NCBI GenBank assembly: GCA_964036045.1
Contig: OZ038384.1
Span: forward strand, 98,691,600-98,755,599
Length of the DNA: 64,000 bases
Source of the DNA: Eutreptiella sp. 'Long Island Sound 2002'
Taxonomy: Eukaryota > Euglenozoa > Euglenophyceae > Eutreptiales > Eutreptiaceae
Reading direction: 5' to 3'
Shown here: positions 37,701 through 46,385 of the stretch, one piece after another
Position numbering within the stretch: the stretch's first letter is position 1
Layout: every line of letters begins with the position of its first letter
Program-made: the position numbers and the translations under genes
The notes under the pieces: generated by a model
Told to the model about the DNA's origin: nothing
The model's database searches: none
Seen by the model: only the letters and a program-made list of their open reading frames with translations

Positions 37701-40700
37701 CCCCGCTGCGCCCCATTCGCGGCCCCACGCTGCGCCCCGGCGCAGCCCCGCGCTCCTACGCCCCTGCGCAGCCCCACGCTGCTGCGCCCCGCGCCGCGCC
37801 CCTTCACGGCCCCATGCCACGCCCATACGCGGCCCCATGCTGCACTCCTGCGCGGCCCCACGCTGCGCCCCGGCCCAGCCCCGCGCTGCCCCCCTGCGCA
37901 GCCCCGCGCTGCTGCTCCCCTGCGCGGCCCGACGCTGCTGCGCCCCTGCGCAGCCCCGCGCTGCGCCCCTAAGCAGCCTCACGCTGCGCCCCTGCGCAGC
38001 CCCACGCTGCTGCACCCCTCCACGGCCCCAGGCAGCGCCCATGCGCGGCCCCGCACTGCGCCCCTGCGCAGCCCCACGCTGTTGCGCCCCTGCGCAGCCC
38101 CACGCTGCGCCCCTGCGCAGCCCCACACTGCTGCGCCCCTGCGCCGCCCCACACTGCTGCGCCCCTGCGCCGCACCACGCTGCGCCCCTGCGCAGCCCGA
38201 CGCTGCGCCCCTACTCAGCCCCACGTTGCGCCCCTGCGCAGCCCCGCACTGCTGCGCCCCTTCACGGCCCGGTGCCGCGCCCCGGCGGAGCCCCATGCTG
38301 CTGCGCCCCTGCGCAGCCCCACGCTGCGCCCCGGCGCAGCCCCACGCTGCTGCGCCCGTGCGCAGCCCCGCCCCGCGCCCCTACGCAGCCCCACGCTGCG
38401 CCCCTGCGCAGCCCAGCGCTGCTGCGCCCCTGCGCAGCCCCACGCCGCGCCCTTGTGCGGCCCCATGCCGCGCCCATGCGCGGCCCCACGCTGCACTCCT
38501 GCGCGGCCCCACGCTGCGCCCCTGCGCAGCCCCACGCTGCGCCCCTACTCAGCCCCACACTGCTGCGCCCCTGCGCAGCCCCACGCTGCTGCGCCCCTTC
38601 ACGGCCCCATGCCGCGCCCCGGCGCAGCCCCACGCTGCTGCGCCCGTGCGCAGCCCCACGCTGCTGCGCCCCTGCGCAGCCCCGCGCCGCGCCCCCGCGC
38701 GGCCCCACGCTGCGCCCCTGCGCAGCCCAGCGCTGCTGCGCCCCTGCGCAGCCCCACGCTGCGCCCCTGTGCGACCCCATGCCGCGCCCATGCGCGGCCC
38801 CACGCTGCACTCCTGCGCGGCCCCACGCTGCGCCCCTGCCCAGCCCCGCGCTGCGCCCCTGCCCAGCCCCACGCTGCGCCCATGCGCAGCCCCACGCTGC
38901 GCCCCTGCGCAGCCCCACACTACTGCGCCCCTGCGCAGCCCCACGTTACGCCCCTGCTCAGCCCCGCGCTGCGCCCCAGCGCACCCCCATGCCGCTGCGC
39001 CCCGACACAGCCCCCCCACCACTGCGCCGCCCCACACAGCTGCTCTGCGCAGCCCCACGCTGCTGCACCCCTGCGCAGCCCCACGCTGCTGCGCCCCTGA
39101 CTACACCTTTGCGCAACGCACAACCCAAGCGCAGCCCCACGCTACGCCCCTCCGCAGCCCCGCGCTGCTGCGCCCCTACGCAGCACCACGCTGCTGCGCC
39201 CCTGCGCAGCCCCACGCTGCCCTCCAGCGCAGCCCCACGCTGCTGCGCCCCTGCACAGCCCCATGCTGCTGCGCCCCTGCGCAGCCCTGGCTGCCGCGCC
39301 CCTGCGCAGCCCCATGCTACTGCGCCCCTGCGCAGCCCCGGGTTGCTGTGCCCCTGCGCAGCCCCACGCTGCTGCTCCCCTGCGCGGCCCCACGCTGCTG
39401 CGCCCCTGCGCAGCCCCGCGCTGCGCCGCGCTTCGCCCCTGCGCGGCCCCAAGCTGCGCCCCTGCGCAACACCGCGCTGCGCCCCTGCGCAGCCCCGCAC
39501 TCCTACGCCCCCGCGCCGTCCCAAACCGTTGCGCCCCTACGCAGCCCCATGCTGCGCCCCTGCGCAGCCCCACGCTGCGGCGCCCCTGCACGGCCCCATG
39601 CCGCGCCCCGGCGCAGCCCCACGCTGCTACGCCCCTGCACAGCCCCACGCTGCTGCGCCCCCGCGCCGCGCCCCTGCACGGGCCCACGCTGCGCCCCTGC
39701 CCAGCCCCGCGCTGCGCCCCTGCGCAGCCCCGCGCTGCTGCTCCCGTGCGCGGCCCCACGCTGCTGCGCCCCTGCGCAGCCCCGCGCTGCGCCCCTGCGC
39801 AGCCCCACACTGCTGCGCCCCGGCGCCGCCCCACACTGCTGCGCCCGTGCGCCGCACCACGCTGCGCCCCTGCGCAGCCCCACGCTGCGCCCCTACGCAG
39901 CCCCACGCTGCGCCCCTGCGCAGCCCCACGCTGCTGCACGCCTCCACGGCCCCATGCCGCGCCCGTGCGCGGCCCCGCGCTGCGCCCCTGCTCAGCCCAA
40001 CGCTGCTGCGCCCCTGCGCGGCCCCGCGCTGCGCCCCTGCGCAGCCCCACACTGTTGCGCCCCTGCGCCGCCCCAAACTGCTGCGCCCCTGCGCCGCACC
40101 ACGCTGCGCCCCTGCGCATCCCCACGCTGCGCCCCTACTCAGCCCCACGCTGCGCCCCTGCGCAGCCCCGCGCTGCGCCCCTGCGCAACCGAACGCTGCT
40201 GCGCCCCTGCGCCGCCCCACACTGCTGCGCCCCTGCACCGCACCACGTTGCGCCCCTGCGCAGCCCCTACGCAGCCCCACGCTGCGCCCCTACGCAGCCC
40301 CGCGCTGCGCCCCTGCGCAGCCCCACGCTGCTGCGCCCCTGCGCAGCCCCACGCTGCGCCCCTGCGCAGCCCCACGCTGCTGCGCCCCTGCGGGGCCCCG
40401 CGCCGCGCCCCTGCAAGGCCACTTGCCGCGCCCTTGCGCAGCCCCACGCTGCGCCCCTACGCGGCCCAACGCTGCTGCGCCCCTACGCAGCCCCCCGCTG
40501 CGCCCCATTCGCAGCCCCACGCTGCGCCCCGGCGCAGCCCCGCGCTGCTACGCCCCTGCGCAGCCCCACGCTGCTGCGCCCCTGCGCGGCCCCGCGCCGC
40601 GCCCCTTCACGGCCCCATGCCACGCCCATACGCGGCCCCACGCTGCACTCCTGCGCGGCCCCACGCTGCGCGCCGGTCCAGCCCCGCGCTGCGCCCCTGC

Positions 40701-41139
40701 GCAGCCCCGCGCTGCTGCTCCCGTGCGCGGCCCCACGCTGCTGCGCCCCTGCGCAGCCCCGCGCTGCGCCCCTGCGCAGCCCCACGCTGCTGCGCCCCTG
40801 CGCAGCCCCTACGCAGCCCCACGCTGCGCCCCTACGCAGCCACGCGCTGCGCCCCTGCGCAGCCCCACGCTGCTGCGCCCCTGCGCCGCCCCACACTGCT
40901 GCGCCCCTGCACCGCACCACGCTGCGCCCCTGCGCAGCCCCTACGCAGCCCCACGCGGCGCCCCTGCGCGGCCCCACACTGCTGCGCCCCTGCGCTGCCC
41001 CACACGGCTGCGCCCCTGCACCGCACCACGCGGCGCCCCTGCGCAGCCCCTACGCAGCCCCACGCTGCGCCCCTGCGCGGCCCCACGCTGCTGCGCCCCT
41101 GCGCGGCCCCATGCCGCGCCCCGGCGCAGCCCCACGCTG
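19770..41139. repeat. 23/26-bp minisatellite array, 21.4-kb main block
   Basis: Roughly 850 units of the same 23/26-bp family as 5,160-6,708. Both unit lengths are 2 modulo 3 and no unit carries a stop in any frame, so giant ORFs arise (for example 9.1 kb on the plus strand from 23,988). These are artefacts. A higher-order structure is clear: a variant run with CACGCTTCGCATCTGCGCAG recurs at about 22,110, 22,840, 24,805, 25,620, 26,770, 27,515, 28,600, 29,270, 30,035, 32,210, 34,430 and 37,370. Another with TTTGCGCAACGCACAACC recurs at about 21,400, 21,600, 23,205, 23,395, 36,185 and 39,105. Confidence 0.95.
33540..39410. repeat. 2.94-kb tandem duplication inside the minisatellite
   Basis: Variant patterns at about 33,540-36,500 reappear at about 36,500-39,410 with an offset of 2,944 bp (for example GCCCTGGCGGAGCCCCACGA at about 33,830 and 36,774). 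The offset falls to 2,921 bp near the right end, which indicates one 23-bp unit lost in the second copy. The two copies are almost identical, so the duplication is recent or homogenised. Confidence 0.85.
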
Positions 41140-42299
41140 CGCCCTTGCCGCTGGTCCCGTAGCCCACAGAGGGGCCCTCATCGGGCGCGCCGGCGCCCTT
41201 GCACACGCGCCCCCCGCAGCGTGGCCTGCGCGGCGCGCGTGCACCCGGCGCGCCCGCCGACCCCATGGAGTGGGGCTCTCAGGGCCGCCGCCGACCACCG
41301 GCCGGTCCGCCCGCGCCGCCCCGCGGCCGCCACGGGCCCCGCACCCGCATGGCGCCGCTTCCACCTCGGCCGCCCGCCGCCACCCACGCGCCCGGCCCCG
41401 GCCTCGGCCCCCGGGCCACGCTTCCAGCTTGCCGCTGGTCCCGCGGCCCGCAGTGGGGCCCGCATCGGGCGCGCCGGCGCCCTTGCACACGCGCCCCCCA
41501 CGGCCAGGCCAGCGCGGCGCGCGTGCCCCCGGCGCGCCCGCCGACCCCATGGAGTGGGGCTCTCAGGGCCACCGCCGGCCGCCGGCCGGTCCGCCCACAC
41601 CGCCCCGCGACCGCCACGGGCCCCGCACCCGCATGGCGCCGCCTCCGCCTCGGCCGCCCGCCGCTACCCACGCGCCCGGCCCAGGCCTGAGCCCCCCCGC
41701 CGGCCGTGCCGCGCGGCCTCCCGCACACGGGACACAGGGACGGGCACCAGGGGATAGACCATACATAGTCCCCGCCCCCTCCACCCCCCTTACTCCACCT
41801 CCGCACAGGACGTAGCCCCCTCCCCTGTCGCAGGGGAGTGGCGGCTGGAAGCAAGGGGAACCGGGGCCCCGCAGGTCCCCGGACAGGTGGTCCCTCCATC
41901 CCGCCCCCCATCCCGCCTCCATTTCGCACAGGTGCGCACGCCCTCCCCCCACGGCGGGGGAGGGAACCAGGGTCGCATGGGCAGGTGGTCCCTCTCACAG
42001 CGACACGCGCCCCCTCCCCCCCCCAGACAGAAGGCGGAACCCCCCCCCCCCCCCTCGGTCGTTGTCAGCACACGCCCGGCCAGCGTGACGCCGGCCGACT
42101 GCTCCCTTGCGCCCTGCCCAGGGAGAGCGTGTCTGGCAATTTCTCCCGCCGGCACGTGCTGGGTGCCCTAACAACAACAACAACAACAACAACAACATAC
42201 CATACCATACCATACCATACCATACCATACCATACCATACCATACCATACCATACCATACCATACCATACCATACCATACCATACCATACCATACCATA
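41140..42299 (+). mobile_element. solo flanking repeat of the retroelement, with tail
   Basis: Begins at the same minisatellite junction as 7,536 (TGCGCCCTTGCCGCTGGT), has two ~285-bp units, the CACCTCCGCACAGGACGTA segment matching 8,310-8,590, a poly(C) run, then GTGACGCCGGCCGACTGCTC and GGCACGTGCTGGGTGCC as at 17,465-17,578. It ends in (ACA)n(TACCA)n. It therefore equals the left flank joined to the 3' tail with all coding sequence missing, the arrangement expected if the two direct repeats recombined. Confidence 0.8.
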
Positions 42300-42490
42300 T
42301 ACTAATACCAATACCAATACCAGTACGAATACCAATACCAATACTAATACTAATGCCAATGCCAATGCCAATACCAATAACATTACTAATACCAATACCA
42401 ATACTGATACCATTACCAATACCAATACCAATACCAGTACTAATACCAATGCCAATACTATTACCAATACTAATACCAATACCACTACCA
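42300..42490. repeat. degenerate (TACCAA)n repeat next to the splice donor
   Basis: About 190 bp of 6-bp-like units (CCAATA, TAATAC, TGCCAA and similar) continue from the pure TACCA tail and stop about 9 bp from the exon. In the sense of the host gene they read GGTATT and GGTAAT, so the donor GAG-GTATAT resembles a repeat unit. Confidence 0.85.
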
Positions 42491-42500
42491 ATACATATAC

Positions 42501-43090
42501 CTCTTCCAGTCGCTTGCGCTCTGCGACCCATGCCGAATCCTTCGCCGCCGCGTTCGAGCGCGGCGGCCCGGCGACCGCCGCCTTGACGGGCGGCGCGGGC
42601 CGGCCGCGCAGGGGGCTGCGTGCGCGTGCAGCACCGGCGCGCCCTCGCTCCACGTCACGAGGCAGCAGAGCTTCAGCTCCGCTTCGTACGCTGGGAACGC
42701 CTCGCGGTGCAGGAGCAGCGCCCGCCGCACGCACGGGAGCAGGCACGCCCGCATGGCCTCGGGGTGCGTCAGCTCCCACACCTCCGGAGGGGCGGGTGCG
42801 CCCTCCTCCTCCGCGAGCATGAGGCGCACGCTCTCCGCCAGGCGCCGCACGTGGAGGTCGAGCTCGAGGACGCTGTGGCGCTGGAACGTGCGCGCGTTGG
42901 TGTACGCGCCGCGCGGCAGGCGGCTCAGCCAGGCATCGGAGTTGGGGGGGGTCGCGGCCACGTCCTCTAGGCCCCGGACGCTCACAGCGCCCACCGAGGC
43001 GGCGTCCCGCAGCACAGCGGTGCTCAGCAGCCGTGCGCCCGTCCGCCCGCAGGGGCGCCGCAGGGCCCCAGAGAAGGCCCAGAGTGCCAT
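42501..43090 (-). CDS. class IV aminotransferase, N-terminal exon with frameshift
   Basis: Starts at ATG 43,090-43,088. The first ~45 residues (MALWAFSGALRRPCGRTGAR...) are rich in R, A, S and L without acids at first, like an organelle transit peptide. The enzyme begins near residue 58 with LPRGAYTNARTF and HVRRLAESVRLM, both typical of the plant/algal family. In a five-C run (42,615-42,611) the frame changes: up to there the protein reads HAHAAP, and the family sequence continues one base out of frame as LRGRPAPPVK and PPRSNAAAKDSAWVAERKR, with the probable PLP-binding Lys in AAAKDS. One extra C would make it continuous. The exon ends GAG before a GT donor, phase 0. With the exon at 3,623-4,012 the product would be about 326 residues, normal for the family. 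Either a homopolymer sequencing error or a real pseudogene mutation. An upstream acceptor (CTCTTCGCAG near 43,107) leaves open a further 5' exon. Confidence 0.8.
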
Positions 43091-43302
43091 CACAGACCCG
43101 AGAGTCAGTCCATCTGACACTGCGAAGAGATCAGAGGCAGGGCAGTCAAGCCAAGCGCGATGGAGGGCGGCCAACGGCGGGTTCAGGGCAACCGATGGCG
43201 GTGGGAGGGCAACCGACGGCAGTTTGACGGTCACGGGTGCGGTCCCTGGCGGCGGTCCTTACCACAAACAGAGGCAACCTACAGGGGGGGCTGGGGGTTC
43301 TA
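43091..43302. other. 5' flank of the aminotransferase gene with GCGGTTGG-type repeats
   Basis: Contains three imperfect ~22-bp units (GGCGGGTTCAGGGCAACCGA and relatives, about 43,168-43,235). No TATA-like or other promoter element that I would defend was seen. A pyrimidine stretch ending CGCAG on the minus strand near 43,107 could be a 3' splice site. Confidence 0.5.
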
Positions 43303-43878
43303 CAGGGATTATTTCGCTGGGGACAATTTCGGGGGCTTCAATTGGTCAGGTGTGGACCCGCCACTTAGCTCCAGCCGCGCCTGCCTCACGGCCTTCATTG
43401 CCAACTCAGTTCCATGATTGTTCGTGTCACGCTGACAGTGTTTTGCAGTTCTTTCCTTCCCTCCTCCCTGAATGGGGTAAGAGTCGGGCTGCTTCTACCG
43501 GGTTCTGGGCATTGTCGCCTTTGGACTGAGTTCGGGGCGTAGCGTTTAATGTGTCCCACTTTGGCGCCCGGCGTTCCACTGGCATGCTTGCTTGCGCTGG
43601 CCCCTCTCGGCCACATACCCGTGTTTCGGGTTTACCAGGTCATGGGGGGTGGGGTGGTCAGAGGTCACCCTTGTGGGCCACTGCCACCGGCCCTGGGCTA
43701 TTTAGGTCCTTAGGATTTAGAAACCCCAGTGGGTACTGGCTTTTGCGGAGGTCAACATACAGCCATACAAGGATTGAGGAGGGCGGGCAGCGCCGTGGTG
43801 CCTGCATGTGTGGTCTGTGTGTGCACTGGTGTGTTTTGTGTGTTTGATCCGTGTGCTGGGTGCCGGTGCCTCTCAGAA

Positions 43879-43950
43879 GGCAGCCGCTCCAGTGGTAGCG
43901 CATCCGGCGCTCGCCGTGTAGGAGGTGGTTCGATTCCCGGGATCGGTGGT
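43879..43950 (+). repeat. tRNA-like sequence (probable SINE head)
   Basis: A box-like AGTGGTAGCGCATCC (43,891) and a B box GGTTCGATTCC (43,926) occur at tRNA spacing. The D-arm core resembles tRNA-Ala, but the anticodon arm cannot fold with a 7-nt loop and the acceptor stem does not pair. Read as a tRNA-derived SINE head with internal Pol III promoter boxes, not as a working tRNA. Confidence 0.55.
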
Positions 43951-44189
43951 CTCCCACCGATCCCTTCGAATACCGGACGGGGCCTCCCGTCGACCTATTC
44001 GAGTACAGGTGGCGGTGCGCACTGCTGCAGGTGTGTGTGGTTCCCGCGTGTTTCTTTTTCTGGGGTTGGGGTAAAATGAACGAGACCTCCACCCGATCCA
44101 CCGGTACCGGTGGTGGCGCGAGCTGCTGAAGGGGGGGGTGGTTCCCACGTCGCCAACTAGAGAGCTCTACGTGCAGGGATCCCAAGAGC

Positions 44190-44266
44190 ACCAGCTCCCG
44201 GGATCGAACCCCCGCACTGGACGACTGAAGACCTACGCTCTCACTATTGGGCCGTGCGAGTCTCTT
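44190..44266 (-). repeat. tRNA-like sequence, reverse strand
   Basis: On the minus strand TAGTGAGAGCG (A box) is followed by GGGGTTCGATCCCGGG (B box). An anticodon arm GGTC-TTCAGTC-GTCC with one mismatch would expose CAG. The acceptor stem does not pair. Probably a second tRNA-derived SINE fragment. Confidence 0.5.
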
Positions 44267-44433
44267 ACCTGTTTTAGGGGTTCTGCCTTTCGGGGGGGGG
44301 GGGGGGGTCGCAACTCTTGGGAATCCCCAAGCTCCAACACCTGCACTGCCGACACCACTAAATTTTGCCACCTTCCTTAAAGACGAAATTTTCTCATGAA
44401 AAGCCCCCCCCCCACGAAAATCCCCCCCCCCTG

Positions 44434-45181
44434 CGCACAGGCACAAACACAACAGACCCCTTCATGGTGCAGCCAAGCGTTTTTTTTTTGGTTCAGACCA
44501 AGATGAGCTGGCGTAGCCCGCTCACTTCACAGTACTCGAGATAACGCCTCGGGATCAAGGTTCAGAGCTGCCTAGTGCTACGATGATCCCACAGTGGCTG
44601 TGGTAGCGGATCTGACACGCAGTGAGGATTAGCTGAGTCTGAAACCAGATTATGCAGTGGGACTGCCACGCCCGTAGAAGACTGTAGGCTGAAAAAGACA
44701 GGGGTGTGAAGACTAAAGGTCGAGATGAATCAGCGGGTTGTATTTCATACACAATCAGCACCAGAGGGGCACCTTTGCAATAGATGCGCAATATGTATAG
44801 CTGCCGGTTCCGTACGGCACCCCATAGCGACCTTAACGATGGGACGCCGAGTCCACAAAGCACATAGTACTCTGCGTGGCCACCAATTAGTTGGGACTCG
44901 GCCAATATAACATAGTTTCACATGTTGTCATTGGCACTAGACTCAAAATCAGGCCCAAGAGAAGAGTCCTGACAGGGCCATGGCCAACATCCAGTGTGCC
45001 TGCACGGGGAACAAAATCAGGCTCAAGAAAAAGAGTCCCGACAGGGCCATGGCCAACGCTAGTGCCACCATTATAGGCCACCAAGGCAGTGGCATGGGGC
45101 CAATATAATAGCAATCTTGTACGCTCCACCATTGGTACACCAAACGGCGGAGGAAAATACAGCCCACAAAGCATGCACCCG
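44434..45181. repeat. anonymous sequence with a 69-bp direct repeat
   Basis: A ~48-bp segment starting CAAAATCAGGC/CCAAGA occurs at about 44,945 and 45,014 (period about 69 bp), each including GTCC(T/C)GACAGGGCCATGG. CCAATATAA occurs at both ends (44,900 and 45,100). Otherwise no gene recognised. Confidence 0.65.
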
Positions 45182-45624
45182 CTACAAGTAGTTGCAGAAT
45201 GCACGCTTGTAGATCAAGTCCGTTTTTGTGTCACCGGACTTGGGCTTTGCACCAGGATTGGGGTTAAGCTGACAAGCGGCGCGCAACTCTTTCACTAGCT
45301 GCTTGCACAAGTCATCAATGAAAAGCTGGTCACGCTCCAGCTGGCCAGATGCATCTGCTAGGTAGCCATCCGGCACCTTGCGCCACTCTCCACGGATGAG
45401 GACCTTGGGACGGGTGTCCTCCTCCTCTGTGGGAGTGTCCACGGAAGGTTGCGGCCTGGCCTCCGGGCTTTCCACGCTTTGCTCGGCAGAGGCCTCCTTG
45501 CCTTCGAGTGGGGTGGGGGTGGCCTGAACACTGTCCTCCTTAGCCGAAAGTGCACCTTCAACTTGGGTGCTGGGGGGGGACTCAGGAGGGCCAGAAAGCT
45601 CGGTCACGCCCTCCACATCATCAC
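45182..45624 (-). CDS. C-terminal exon of an unidentified acidic protein
   Basis: Minus-strand reading SGDDVEGVTELSG... to a TAG at 45,184-45,182, about 145 codons. The first half is Pro/Glu/Ser-rich and probably disordered. The second half looks folded: RPKVLIRGEWRKVPDGY, SGQLERDQLFIDDLCKQLVKEL, then a Pro/Lys/Asn stretch and DLIYKRAFCNYL. Composition and absence of low complexity argue for a real exon. No domain was recognised. The upstream border lies at or inside the last unit of the 85-bp tandem repeat, whose TTATGTAG could serve as a 3' splice site (the frame stays open through HLAHLWAT). The rest of the gene was not found. Confidence 0.5.
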
Positions 45625-46062
45625 CAGAAGTGGCCCACAAGTGGGCAAGGTGGCTACATAACCCCTGCCGCCTCGGGGGTCCCCACCGCTTCAGAGCGGG
45701 GGGCAGAATCAGAAGTGGCCCACAAGTGGGCAAGGTGGCTACATAACCCTTGCCGCCTGGGGGGTCCCCACCGCTTCAGAGCGGGGGGCAGAATCAGAAG
45801 TGGCCCACAAGTGGGCAAGGTGGCTACATAACCCCTGCCGCCTCGGGGGTCCCCACCGCTTCAGAGCGGGGGGCAGAATCAGAAGTGGCCCACAAATGGG
45901 CAAGGTGGCTACATAACCCTTGCCGCCTGGGGGGTCCCCACCGCTTCAGAGCGGGGGGCAGAATCAGAAGTGGCCCACAAATGGGCAAGGTGGCTACATA
46001 ACCCCTGCCGCCTGGGGGGTCCCCACCGCTTCAGAGCGGGGGGCAGAATCAGAAGTGGCCCA
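45625..46062. repeat. 85-bp tandem repeat, five units
   Basis: CAGAAGTGGCCCACAA starts at 45,625, 45,710, 45,795, 45,880 and 45,965, with a truncated unit at 46,050. Units 1/3 and 2/4 share private variants (CCGCCTCGGGG versus CCGCCTGGGGG), so the array grew partly as 170-bp dimers. Each unit contains an inverted pair CCCACAAGTGGG and a CCCACCGCTTC...GAGCGGGG stem. Confidence 0.95.
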
Positions 46063-46164
46063 GAGGTGGGCACATTGCCTACAGGCATGCATTTTTAGTA
46101 AAATTGGTAATTCTTCCTTTTTGGTAGGGTCGTGTAATTTTTTAATTTTCGTGGTAAACGCGTG

Positions 46165-46385
46165 TAAGAAAAAATCGTCACATCGTGTAATTTTTTTTTG
46201 CGGTAAGTCGTGAAAATTTTTTTCGCTGTAAATGCGTGTAACAAAAAAAGCGTCACATCGTGTAATCTTTTTTTTTTGCGGTAAGTCGTGTAAGCCAGCT
46301 TACACGACTTACAGCAACAAAAAAAATTTACATGACGTGACGGTTTTTTTGTTACGAAAAAAAATTACACGAATTACAACATACA
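46165..46385. repeat. AT-rich foldback palindrome
   Basis: A perfect 15-bp inverted repeat (GTAAGTCGTGTAAGC at 46,281-46,295 and its complement at 46,298-46,312) with a 2-nt centre. It extends on both sides into imperfect arms of about 90 bp made of CGTGTAA, poly(T)/poly(A) and GACGTGACG blocks. The left arm also contains a direct repeat of the CGTGTAATTTTTTTTT unit. It could be a MITE or foldback element; no protein. Confidence 0.8.

Larger units (their letters stand above)
4013..42500 (-). other. 38.5-kb intron of the aminotransferase gene
   Basis: On the minus strand the upstream exon ends GAG and is followed by GTATATGTAT (donor at 42,500-42,499). The downstream exon is preceded by CCCCTTATTTAG (acceptor ending at 4,013). 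Both sides are phase 0. Joining them gives RKRLEE followed by AVAPDVNEVLL, as expected for this family, in which a short basic stretch leads directly into NEVLL. The interior is almost wholly repetitive: pentamer satellites, about 23 kb of 23/26-bp minisatellite, a dead plus-strand retrotransposon and a solo copy of its flanking repeat. The claim rests on sequence logic. A cDNA or an independent assembly is needed to exclude a chimeric contig. Confidence 0.72.
43303..44433. mobile_element. foldback element with CAGGG...CTG ends, long copy
   Basis: The left end reads TA then CAGGGATTATTTCGCTGGGG and ACAATTTCGGGG. The right end (44,360-44,433) has AATTTTGCCACC, CGAAATTTTC, then poly(C), CGAAAATC, poly(C) and CTG. 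Read inverted, the right end matches the left. The same terminal design is seen at 51,367-51,732. The interior has two tRNA-like segments, a poly(G) run at 44,289 and no transposase. The TA duplication is only visible on the left. Boundaries are tentative. Confidence 0.5.

Noticed and set aside
19770-41139. CRISPR-like array
   Set aside because: Units are contiguous tandem repeats with no unique spacers, and the context is eukaryotic.
42168-42779. The minus-strand reading RKRLEEVYVLVVVLVLVLV... as a membrane protein tail
   Set aside because: The hydrophobic part is translation of the degenerate TACCAA repeat in the intron. Coding ends at the GT donor at 42,500.
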